Shown piece after piece: positions 16,525 to 23,026 of a DNA stretch of 35,472 bases. The stretch lies in contig NZ_CP017675.1 in assembly GCF_001870225.1 (NCBI RefSeq), positions 2,857,708 to 2,893,179 of the forward strand, read 5' to 3'. Position 1 is the stretch's first letter; every line of letters starts with the position of its first letter. The notes under the pieces were generated by a model. That model worked only from the letters and a program-made list of their open reading frames with translations. It made no database searches and was not told where the DNA came from. The DNA is from Gloeomargarita lithophora Alchichica-D10 (GTDB taxonomy: Bacteria; Cyanobacteriota; Cyanobacteriia; Gloeomargaritales; Gloeomargaritaceae). A program made the translations under genes and the position numbers.

Positions 16525-16681
16525 TTAGCTGGCTGGGAACAAAACCGCTTCAGGCTTGGCACGGATCACCTGCTGGAGGGTGTAATCCAGTCTGTATCCA
16601 AAATCGTCTGGTCGCTCGAAACTCGCAGACATAATTGGCACGTTCTCGAATAGCCTGCTTGAGTTCATCGCTGATTGACAT
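16525..16681 (-). pseudogene. Truncated HNH-type endonuclease remnant joined to unrelated coding tail
   Basis: From ATG 16681 the frame reads MSISDELKQAIRERANYVCE, the typical opening of small cyanobacterial HNH endonucleases, which normally continue with a second Cys and the HNH core. Here the match ends after 20 residues and the frame stops at 16550. In another frame, about 16626-16525 encodes a clean but different tail (SFERPDDFGYRLDYTLQQV... ending LFPAS, then TAA) that I do not recognise. The junction near 16620 looks like a deletion or recombination joint. The start overlaps the end of the split antitoxin-like gene by 17 bases, a normal operon overlap. The remaining stretch 16448-16524 shows nothing. 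Confidence 0.5.
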
Positions 16682-17095
16682 TTTGAGCAGTAAGCATCGC
16701 ATTGATATGAGTAAAGATACGATCTAGTGGGACTTTATAAGTTTTAAGCCCTAAAACAGGCTCAAGCTCAAGCACGACAGGCAAAACACATCGACAAGGT
16801 AAAAATGGCTGGAACCCAGTCGCATCAAGAAAATATGCTGATCGAGGTAAAACAATTGCTGTGTCTAGGTCTGAGGCCGTTTAGGAGCCAGTTTCTCTCA
16901 AAGTCCCACTAGCTCTCCAATCGCATCCAATTCCGCAAGTTCATCAGGCGTGATCTGATCAGCTTTTTTCTTTTCTAGTAGGGTTTCCATTCGCAGTTGA
17001 AGAGATTCACTGAATTTGAATAAATGCCAATTGCTAACTTTTTCAAGTTGAATCTCATGGATGAGAGAAGACGGTTTATTAAGAGTTGTAATCAT
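16665..17095 (-). pseudogene. Small antitoxin-like gene split by a MITE
   Basis: The 5' part (17095 to about 16910) encodes MITTLNKPSSLIHEIQLEKV...KKADQITPDELAELDAIGEL. The frame then enters an inserted element and stops three codons later at 16898 (65 residues). Removing bases 16727-16909 plus one TA copy restores GAG-CTA-GAT and joins the frame seamlessly to DRIFTHINAMLTAQNVNQR and a TGA at 16665. The repaired protein would be about 82 residues. Its pairing with a downstream HNH-type gene resembles small cyanobacterial two-gene modules; the antitoxin label is inference from size and context. Confidence 0.65.
16727..16909. mobile_element. 183 bp MITE with GTGGGACTTT inverted ends and TA duplication
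   Basis: The element has perfect 10 bp terminal inverted repeats (GTGGGACTTT at 16727-16736, AAAGTCCCAC at 16900-16909) and is bounded by TA at 16725-16726 and 16910-16911. Excision with one TA restores the interrupted reading frame exactly. Size, TIRs and TA target fit a non-autonomous IS630/Tc1-mariner-type element. Short open frames inside show no transposase motif. Confidence 0.8.
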
Positions 17096-17110
17096 TTAGA
17101 CCTCATTGAA

Positions 17111-17200
17111 TTAAATTTTTGCAAACCAACCGACATCAACTTCTACTGACTCGATCATGGCGATCTTGACACCAAGCCCCAACGCTTTCAAGCGTGGGAC
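17111..17200 (-). pseudogene. C-terminal fragment of an unknown gene cut by a repeat
   Basis: Minus-strand bases 17200-17111 keep an open frame reading VPRLKALGLGVKIAMIESV and ending DVGWFAKI before TAA. It runs straight into the end of a MITE-like repeat at 17201, beyond which no matching N-terminus appears. It lies 15 bases upstream of the split antitoxin-like gene, so it was probably the gene before it in the same operon. I do not recognise the family. The fragment is short and could be chance. Confidence 0.35.
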
Positions 17201-17216
17201 TATAGCAATCCTATCT

Positions 17217-17239
17217 GATAGCTTGCGTGGCGTAGCCAT
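17217..17239. repeat. Short nested repeat, core GCGTGGCGTAGCCAT
   Basis: A 23 bp copy, GATAGCTT followed by the core, near the left end of the repeat at 17201-17343. It is nearly identical to the copy at 19949-19971, differing by one base (T to C). Confidence 0.7.
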
Positions 17240-17298
17240 AGAACCATACACCGCAGGTGCTTCTGGTACGGAGCCTACGCCCCTGCGACCTTTGTTCC

Positions 17299-17323
17299 CA
17301 TAGCGTTAGCGTGGCGTAGCCAT
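17299..17323. repeat. Short nested repeat, core GCGTGGCGTAGCCAT
   Basis: A 25 bp copy beginning CATAGCGTTA. It is inserted between a GTTC-type sequence and the repeat's right end, the same place as the copy at 370-394. Confidence 0.7.
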
Positions 17324-17346
17324 ACTCATTTAGGATGGCCGTATCC

Positions 17347-17556
17347 TTAAGGCAACGAGCGGGGTTGGTTGCGAAAATTCAGCAAAGGCCCCCACAGGAG
17401 TAACCCCGGAAAAAAGAAAAATACGAGAAAATACATAAACCCCCGCTCAAACGAACTGGCCACATACCAGCGTTTGTTGAGGTAAAAATAAGTAGCCAAG
17501 GAGAATACCATCAAATAAGCAACCGCCAACCCGCCGTAAAGAATCAGTACATCCAT
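17347..17556 (-). CDS. ndhL: NAD(P)H-quinone oxidoreductase subunit L
   Basis: NdhL is a small membrane subunit of the cyanobacterial NDH-1 complex used in respiration and photosystem I cyclic electron flow. The 69-residue protein has two membrane segments (about 5-26 and 40-59) and the family's conserved stretch YFYLNKRWYVASSFERGFMYFLVFFFFPGLLL followed by NFR. GAGGGAAG lies about 7 bases before the ATG. The ATG shares two bases with a possible ATG of the divergent gene (CATG). The stop lies 3 bases from a MITE-like repeat. Confidence 0.93.
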   Translation of the reverse strand: MDVLILYGGLAVAYLMVFSLATYFYLNKRWYVASSFERGFMYFLVFFFFPGLLLWGPLLNFRNQPRSLP

Positions 17557-18910
17557 GGACTTCCCTCAAATGATGTTGTTTCCTAGGTTTTATCCTAATG
17601 CCTGCGTGGGCGCAATGGTACTCTTGGCAACCGCTACCCTACCCCTCCTGGGTCAGCCCCAGCCTTTAGCAACCCAGACCGCCCGCCGGGAGCAGGTGCA
17701 ACGGGAGCAACAACGCCTGCAACCCCAGCACTACGACCTCCGCCGTTACCCCCTGACGGCAGACCAGGAAACCCACTGGCGGCGACTGTTGTGGGCAACG
17801 GCATTGCAACAACCCCAACAACCCCAGGTTTTTCAAGCCCTGCGGCAAATCCTCAACCGGGCTGAGGCGAAAAATCTTACCCCCACGGCACAAAAAATCA
17901 TTACCCAGGCGTTGCAAGTAAGTAATTTGTATCTACGCCAGTATCCTATCACCCGCCCCCAACTCCAGCCCAGTTTAGAACAGGTGGTGAAAACCAGTCC
18001 CCATCCCCGCTGGGTCGCCCTGGCCTTGAATAGCTTAGCTCGTAGCGACAGCCTCACCCCGGCGCAGAAAACCCAACTGATCACCCAAACCCGCCAGCGG
18101 TTTCCCCAACCCCCGGATTTACTGCAAATCGTATTACAAGAATTGGCACAGGAACCTTTACCCCTACCGCCTGTAGAAGAACTTTTGGCGTGGCAAGCCC
18201 AACCAGATCAGATGCAATTGTATGTATTTTGTCAAAGAAATCGCTGGACACCCTGTACGTTGATTGTCAAAAATAACCAGGGGGAATTTCACCGGGAACA
18301 GGGGCAGATGTGGTCACGGCCTTTGTTGCTCCAGTCGGTGTATGGCTTGGACTGGGCGTTTACCTACGGGCAGACCCCCCAGGGATTGCAACGCTTGGCG
18401 GGGATTACCGAAACCCGTAAGGGGGAGCTATTTCGGGCCTACGGGCAATTTCCGTTGGTGAAGTTATTTTTACCGTTTGAGCCGGGGGTCAAGGAATTTT
18501 TCCCCGGTGAACCGGTGCCTACCCTGGCGGCCTACCAAGAACGCCTGCCCCCCCGTTGGCGGGATTATGCGCCTTTGCACCAGAGTTACCAGGCGGGGCG
18601 GTTGGGGCGGAGTTTGCTGCGGATTCATGGCACGGGGGATACGCCGGAGTTGTTCGCCCGTCCGCCGGGGGTGGATCACGCCTGGAACCCGGCCTTGGGT
18701 TGTCTCACGGCACTGGAACTCTACACGCCCCAAGGGGAATTGGAACGGGGGGATATGGCGGCAATTTTGCGGGTGTTGGACATGGCGAGTGGGGGCACCC
18801 GCATGGGGTATCTGCTGGTGGTGGAATTGCCGGACTCAGTAGGCATCACCTTGGGAACGGCCTGGTTACAACCCTATTTAGACAAGATGCCAGGGATCGC
18901 TCGTCCCTAG
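17555..18910 (+). CDS. Secreted protein, possibly L,D-transpeptidase-like
   Basis: A 451-residue protein with a hydrophobic N-terminal segment (about residues 15-34, NACVGAMVLLATATLPLLG) that looks like a signal peptide. A Gln/Pro/Leu-rich helical region follows to about residue 215, then a mixed domain. Near the C-terminus His358 (LRIHGTGDT) and Cys383 (PALGCLTALELY) are spaced like the HG...GC motif of YkuD-type L,D-transpeptidases, but the usual S-H-G-C-I/V-R context is imperfect. The peptidoglycan role is therefore inference. The ATG at 17555 overlaps the ndhL start on the other strand; ATGs at 17570 or 17573 would avoid this. Confidence 0.7.
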   Translation: MDFPQMMLFPRFYPNACVGAMVLLATATLPLLGQPQPLATQTARREQVQREQQRLQPQHYDLRRYPLTADQETHWRRLLWATALQQPQQPQVFQALRQILNRAEAKNLTPTAQKIITQALQVSNLYLRQYPITRPQLQPSLEQVVKTSPHPRWVALALNSLARSDSLTPAQKTQLITQTRQRFPQPPDLLQIVLQELAQEPLPLPPVEELLAWQAQPDQMQLYVFCQRNRWTPCTLIVKNNQGEFHREQGQMWSRPLLLQSVYGLDWAFTYGQTPQGLQRLAGITETRKGELFRAYGQFPLVKLFLPFEPGVKEFFPGEPVPTLAAYQERLPPRWRDYAPLHQSYQAGRLGRSLLRIHGTGDTPELFARPPGVDHAWNPALGCLTALELYTPQGELERGDMAAILRVLDMASGGTRMGYLLVVELPDSVGITLGTAWLQPYLDKMPGIARP

Positions 18911-18975
18911 AGATACTGGCTATGTTTACATTTGTTTACAATAGATTTACGGTCACGCAATCGGCGGGGTAGGCG

Positions 18976-19860
18976 GTGGTTTGGCGGGGGGAATGGGCGG
19001 CGCTGGGGGCGGCTTTGCTGTGGGCGAGTATGTCCCGGATTTATGTGGGTTGGGGCAAGACCTTTGCGCCTTTATTGCTGAACTGGCTGAAGGGGGTTTT
19101 GGCGTTGGGGATGTTTGCCCTGACCTTGGGGTGGCGGGGGGAAGGGTGGCCGCCGGTGGGAGGCTGGCCTCTGCTGGGCTTGGCGTTGAGTGGCGTTTTG
19201 GGGATTGGGGTGGGGGATACGGCGTTTTTTGCCGCCTTAAATTCCCTGGGGGTGCAACGCACATTGCTGATGGATAGCCTGTCGCCTATGCTGGTAACCC
19301 TGTTGGCCTGGGCGACCCTGGGGGAGGGCATCCAAGCGGGGCAGTTGGGGGGCATGGGCTTGACGGTGACCGGGGTGGTGCTGGTGGTGACAGAACGCCC
19401 GGTGAGTATCCGGGAGCGGTTTCATCTTTGGCCGGGGCTGGGCTGGGGGGGGATTTTTGCCCTCTCCCAGGCGGCGGGGGTGGTGTTGTCCCGCTGGGCG
19501 TTGGTGGATTCGCCGATCACGCCCCTGTGGAGTACGACGATTCGCCTGTTGGCGGGGGTATTGGTGTTGGGATTGGGGGTGAATCGCCCGGTATGCCGTC
19601 CGGGGTGGCAGGCTCTGCGCCAACAACCGGCTTGGTTATGGAGTTTAACAGGTACAGCGTTTTTAAGTACCTATGTGGGAATTTGGCTCCAACAAACGGC
19701 CTTGAAATGGGCACCGGCGGGGATTGCCCAAACCCTGAGTAGTACGAGTCCCCTGTTCGCCCTGGGGTTGGCGCGGGGGGCGGGGGAGCGGGTCAGTCGG
19801 CGGGCATGGTGGGGGGTAGGAATCGCCCTGGCCGGTTGCTGGTGGTTATTCCAGGGGTGA
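18976..19860 (+). CDS. EamA/DMT-family transporter
   Basis: A 294-residue inner-membrane protein with about ten hydrophobic segments arranged as two EamA repeats (about 5-140 and 155-293), typical of drug/metabolite transporters that export small metabolites. Recognisable pieces are the first-span LGAALLWASM, DTAFFAALNSLGVQRTLLMDSLSPMLVTLLAW, and the second-repeat STYVGIWLQQTALKWAPAGIAQTLSSTSPLFAL. The start is GTG at 18976 (MVWRGEWAALG). Substrate unknown. It follows the secreted protein gene by 65 bases. Confidence 0.9.
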   Translation: MVWRGEWAALGAALLWASMSRIYVGWGKTFAPLLLNWLKGVLALGMFALTLGWRGEGWPPVGGWPLLGLALSGVLGIGVGDTAFFAALNSLGVQRTLLMDSLSPMLVTLLAWATLGEGIQAGQLGGMGLTVTGVVLVVTERPVSIRERFHLWPGLGWGGIFALSQAAGVVLSRWALVDSPITPLWSTTIRLLAGVLVLGLGVNRPVCRPGWQALRQQPAWLWSLTGTAFLSTYVGIWLQQTALKWAPAGIAQTLSSTSPLFALGLARGAGERVSRRAWWGVGIALAGCWWLFQG

Positions 19861-19921
19861 GGGTTTTTCTCCCGAATCATTTGCGATGGCGATAGCGAGA
19901 CAATTCTCTATAATTGCTATA

Positions 19922-20062
19922 GGACACCTCTATCTATTAGAACCAACCGATAGCCTGCGTGGCGTAGCCATAAATCTCATCGCTGGAATGTAGAGATTCT
20001 GGAGAACCAAGTGCGGGGGGTGCCCCCCTGCGACCGCTAATTTACAATTTATAGAGGTGCCC
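19922..20062. mobile_element. MITE with GGACACCTCTAT ends, carrying a nested short repeat
   Basis: The left end is GGACACCTCTAT, the right end ATAGAGGTGCCC, and TATA flanks both sides. The core has AGAACCAAGTGC then GGGGGGTGCCCCCCTGCGACCG. Within the segment that reads CCAACC-AAAAATCCCATC elsewhere, this copy carries 23 extra bases at 19949-19971. It occupies most of the gene-free stretch 19861-20091. Confidence 0.75.
19949..19971. repeat. Short nested repeat inserted in a MITE
   Basis: GATAGCCT followed by GCGTGGCGTAGCCAT, placed between CCAACC and AAATCTCATC of the host repeat. The copies at 3951 and 4060 read CCAACCAAAAATCCCATC without it. This is the cleanest filled/empty site comparison in the window. 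Confidence 0.75.
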
Positions 20063-20091
20063 TATATTACTTAACCCAATTCTGTATTTTT

Positions 20092-20757
20092 ATGAATGAA
20101 TCCGACCCCAAATTCCAAGCCAAACTCCGGCAATTAGAGGTAGAACTCCAGGGGAAAACAGCCGCTCCAGCGAAGGATTCTCCTCAGAAGCACCGGGGGC
20201 AAATTCGTCATAATTTGGCAATACCATTCTACCTATTAGCAATTCCCTGGGGACAACAATTTATAGACCAAATTATTTTTGCCGGTCGCTGGAATTTTGT
20301 GATTATACCCCGCCAAATTTCCGGGTTGCCAGGGATTTTTTTGTCAGCTTTTTCCCATGCTAATTTTGCCCATTTAATTGCCAATAGTATTCCTTTCATT
20401 ATTTTTAGTTGGTTAATTCTTTTTCAGAGTCGTAAAAACTATGGCATTACCCTGGGGATAGGTTGGCTAGGAGGGGGTCTATTGTGCTGGTTACTTGGGC
20501 CAACTCCGGTGCATGGTTTAAGTGGTGTGGTTTATACTTTATTTGGTTATTTACTCTGGATTGGGTGGCAGGAAAAACGATTGGTTTCCCTGGCGATTTC
20601 CCTATTTGTTTTAATCAATTACGGTGGGTTGGTTTGGGGCGTATTACCCCAAGAACCCCAGGTAGCCTGGTGGGGGCATTTGATCGGTTTTGCGTTGGGT
20701 ATCGGTACGGCCTATTATTTGGGTAAAAAATCAACTCAATCCGCAGTTAAAGAATGA
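20092..20757 (+). CDS. Rhomboid-family intramembrane serine protease
   Basis: A 221-residue rhomboid protease with a soluble N-terminus of about 40 residues, then six or so membrane segments. The family landmarks are HANFAHLIANS (HxxxHxxxN type, residues 89-99), the catalytic Ser144 in HGLSGVVYTLFGY and His196 in WWGHLIGFALG. Both catalytic residues are present, so it should be active within the membrane; substrates are unknown. The last four bases (ATGA) overlap the start of the GT61 gene, indicating translational coupling. Confidence 0.93.
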   Translation: MNESDPKFQAKLRQLEVELQGKTAAPAKDSPQKHRGQIRHNLAIPFYLLAIPWGQQFIDQIIFAGRWNFVIIPRQISGLPGIFLSAFSHANFAHLIANSIPFIIFSWLILFQSRKNYGITLGIGWLGGGLLCWLLGPTPVHGLSGVVYTLFGYLLWIGWQEKRLVSLAISLFVLINYGGLVWGVLPQEPQVAWWGHLIGFALGIGTAYYLGKKSTQSAVKE

Positions 20758-21890
20758 AATTCTCAGATAGAATACACCATCGTTGGAGTAAGTTGATTGC
20801 CCCCATAAATGGCAAAATTCCTGCCCAGGGGTGTTGGTCATCCGGCTGGGATTATTATCACTATTATCAGCATCAAAATTTACCAGGGCTGAACTATTAC
20901 TCCCACTGGTCAACTTATCAAGAACATTATCCCGTTCCCCGTTCGATTTATCCCCAACCCCACGGTGCTTTTCACTGGACAACCATTACCATGCCAGAAA
21001 GTTATTGGTTGAGTGTTCCCCAAGCTACCGTATTAAGTGGTCGCCAGTCCGTAGGCAGTGTGGTCGCCCATGATGGCAAAGTCATCCATGATTTGTCTCG
21101 ACAGTGGGCAAATCACCCACAAAAAAACGAAGCGTGCCATCATAAATTTCCCCGACCGACGCTGTTAGAAAATACCATCGCTGTCCTGGGCATTGGTGGC
21201 GGTGGCATGAATTATTACCACTGGTTGACGGATGTTTTACCCCGTATAAATTTACTGAAATATGGGGGGATTTGGGATAAAATTGATTATTTTCTCATTG
21301 ATGAACCCAGTCCTAAAATGGCTATTGGTTTAGATATTTTAGGGATTCCTTTGGCGAAGAGAATTTATACACGCTTTGACCGAGTTTTATCTAGCCCGCT
21401 GGTGATTGCACCGCAATTTTTAAGGGCGCAACCCCGCTGGCGGATTGATTTTTTGCGAGAAACCTTTTTACCCCACAGGGATACCAACTATAGTAAAATC
21501 GAAAAAATTTACATCAGTCGTTCTAAAGCGAGTCGCAGGCGGATATTAAATGAGGCGGAAATTTTGGATTATTTAACACCCTTGGGCTATGTGCCCTGTT
21601 GGTTAGAAGATTTAAGTTTTTTGGAGCAAGTGAGTTTATTTTCCCAGGCCAAATTTGTAATTGGGTTGCATGGTGCGGGGTTGACGAATATCGCCTGGTG
21701 TCCGCCGGGAGGACGTTTACTAGAAATATTCCCCAGTGAGTCTATTCCCAGTTATTATTGGGTATTAGCCAGTCAAGTTGGGGTGGATTATTATTATTTA
21801 CTTTCCCTAAATTCTCCTCCATTATCTCAGGATGATACGGTGATTGATCTCAAGCAATTTCAGCAGGCGGTAGAACATTTAGAATCCTAG
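20754..21890 (+). CDS. Glycosyltransferase family 61 (DUF563) protein
   Basis: A 378-residue protein of the GT61/DUF563 type. The middle has GGGGMNYYHWLTDVLPRINLL (the N-x-Y/F-H-W motif). Further on are IYISRSKASRRRILNEAEI and the conserved VIGLHGAGLTNIAWCPPGGRLLEIFP. GT61 enzymes transfer pentose or related sugars, and in bacteria often serve polysaccharide synthesis. No signal peptide or membrane segment is seen. It starts within the rhomboid stop region (ATGA overlap), and pyrD follows 13 bases after its stop. Confidence 0.88.
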   Translation: MKFSDRIHHRWSKLIAPINGKIPAQGCWSSGWDYYHYYQHQNLPGLNYYSHWSTYQEHYPVPRSIYPQPHGAFHWTTITMPESYWLSVPQATVLSGRQSVGSVVAHDGKVIHDLSRQWANHPQKNEACHHKFPRPTLLENTIAVLGIGGGGMNYYHWLTDVLPRINLLKYGGIWDKIDYFLIDEPSPKMAIGLDILGIPLAKRIYTRFDRVLSSPLVIAPQFLRAQPRWRIDFLRETFLPHRDTNYSKIEKIYISRSKASRRRILNEAEILDYLTPLGYVPCWLEDLSFLEQVSLFSQAKFVIGLHGAGLTNIAWCPPGGRLLEIFPSESIPSYYWVLASQVGVDYYYLLSLNSPPLSQDDTVIDLKQFQQAVEHLES

Positions 21891-21903
21891 GAATAAAGCC
21901 TCA

Positions 21904-22992
21904 ATGAATTTATATACCACTTTCCTTCGCCCGCTTTTGTTTACCTATGATCCGGAATGGGTGCATCACCTATTGATCCAGAAACTTGATCAAACTAAGG
22001 GCAAAGAATTTCAGGGGTTAAAACAGCTAATTCATCAACAATTTGGTTACAATCATTTGGCTCTCCACCAACAAATTTGGGGCTGTCATTTTCCTAATCC
22101 TGTAGGGTTGGCCGCTGGTTTTGATAAGGATGGTTTGGCCTGGAATTGGTGGGCTGATTTTGGGTTTGGTTTTGCGGAATTGGGCACCGTTACCCCGCAA
22201 GCGCAACCGGGGAATCCCCCGCCCCGTTTATTTCGTTTGCCCCAGGATCAGGGGGTCATTAATCGCATGGGATTTAATAATCAAGGGGTGGCACATTTAC
22301 AACAGCAGTTGACCCATGATTTGGGGTTAGAAAAACGGAAAATTCCCATCGGAATTAACTTGGGTAAGGGTAAAAATACAACCTTAGACCAAGCATGGCG
22401 GGATTATTTATATGGGTTTCAAGGCTTGAAAAATTACGGTGATTACTTTGTGATCAATGTCAGTTCTCCCAATACGGCTAACCTGCGGGATTTACAAGCG
22501 CAGGCTTTATTAAAACCCATTTTTGAGGCGTTACAACAGGAAAATCTAGGACAAAAACCCCTCTTGGTGAAAATCAGTCCCGATTTAGAAAATCAGGCGA
22601 TTATTAACATTTTAGAATTAGTTACTACCTATGATTTGGCGGGGGTGATTGCGACGAATACTACGATTGCTCGCCCGGAATTGAAAAGTGCTTATGCTCA
22701 GGAAATTGGGGGCTTGAGTGGCCGCCCCTTGACTAGACGCGCCACCGAGGTAATTCACCTAATTTACCAACAGACGCAAGGTCAATTACCGATTATTGGG
22801 GTGGGGGGAATTTTCACGGCTGAAGATGCCTGGGAAAAAATCACGGCGGGGGCTTGTTTACTGCAAATTTACACAGGTTGGGTCTATCAGGGGCCAGGCA
22901 TTGTAAAAAAGATTTTGCTAGACTTGACGGAAAAATTAACCGCATTAAATCTAAGCACAATTAGTCAGGCGGTGGGTTTGGCGCATCGTTGA
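21904..22992 (+). CDS. pyrD: Dihydroorotate dehydrogenase (quinone), class 2
   Basis: PyrD class 2 is a membrane-associated flavoenzyme that oxidises dihydroorotate to orotate in pyrimidine synthesis and passes electrons to quinone. The 362-residue protein has the class 2 N-terminal helical extension (MNLYTTFLRPLLFTYDPEWVHHL), then NPVGLAAGFDKDG, RLFRLPQDQGVINRMGFNN, the catalytic serine region NVSSPNTANLRDLQ (about residue 185), GVIATNTT and the FMN-phosphate loop GVGGIFTAEDAWEKI. It is third in the rhomboid-GT61-pyrD cluster and converges on the coiled-coil/cNMP gene. Confidence 0.96.
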   Translation: MNLYTTFLRPLLFTYDPEWVHHLLIQKLDQTKGKEFQGLKQLIHQQFGYNHLALHQQIWGCHFPNPVGLAAGFDKDGLAWNWWADFGFGFAELGTVTPQAQPGNPPPRLFRLPQDQGVINRMGFNNQGVAHLQQQLTHDLGLEKRKIPIGINLGKGKNTTLDQAWRDYLYGFQGLKNYGDYFVINVSSPNTANLRDLQAQALLKPIFEALQQENLGQKPLLVKISPDLENQAIINILELVTTYDLAGVIATNTTIARPELKSAYAQEIGGLSGRPLTRRATEVIHLIYQQTQGQLPIIGVGGIFTAEDAWEKITAGACLLQIYTGWVYQGPGIVKKILLDLTEKLTALNLSTISQAVGLAHR

Positions 22993-23026
22993 GGTGCATT
23001 TAGTATTTACGCTAATAATGTCTGCG

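Larger units (their letters stand above)
17201..17343. repeat. MITE-like repeat (ATAGCAATCCTA family) carrying two short nested repeats
   Basis: It opens TATAGCAATCCTAT and closes TTAGGATGGCCGTAT, approximate inverted repeats of each other. It contains the CCCCTGCGACC core seen in the other copies. Two copies of the GCGTGGCGTAGCCAT unit lie inside, at 17217-17239 and 17299-17323. Its right end is 3 bases from the ndhL stop codon. Confidence 0.65.

Noticed and set aside
16729-16909. Small transposase inside the GTGGGACTTT element
   Set aside because: Internal open frames are under 60 codons and show no DDE or HTH motif, so the element is treated as non-autonomous.
18556-18972. 138-codon plus-strand frame inside the secreted-protein gene
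   Set aside because: Gly-rich shadow in a different frame of the 451-residue protein.
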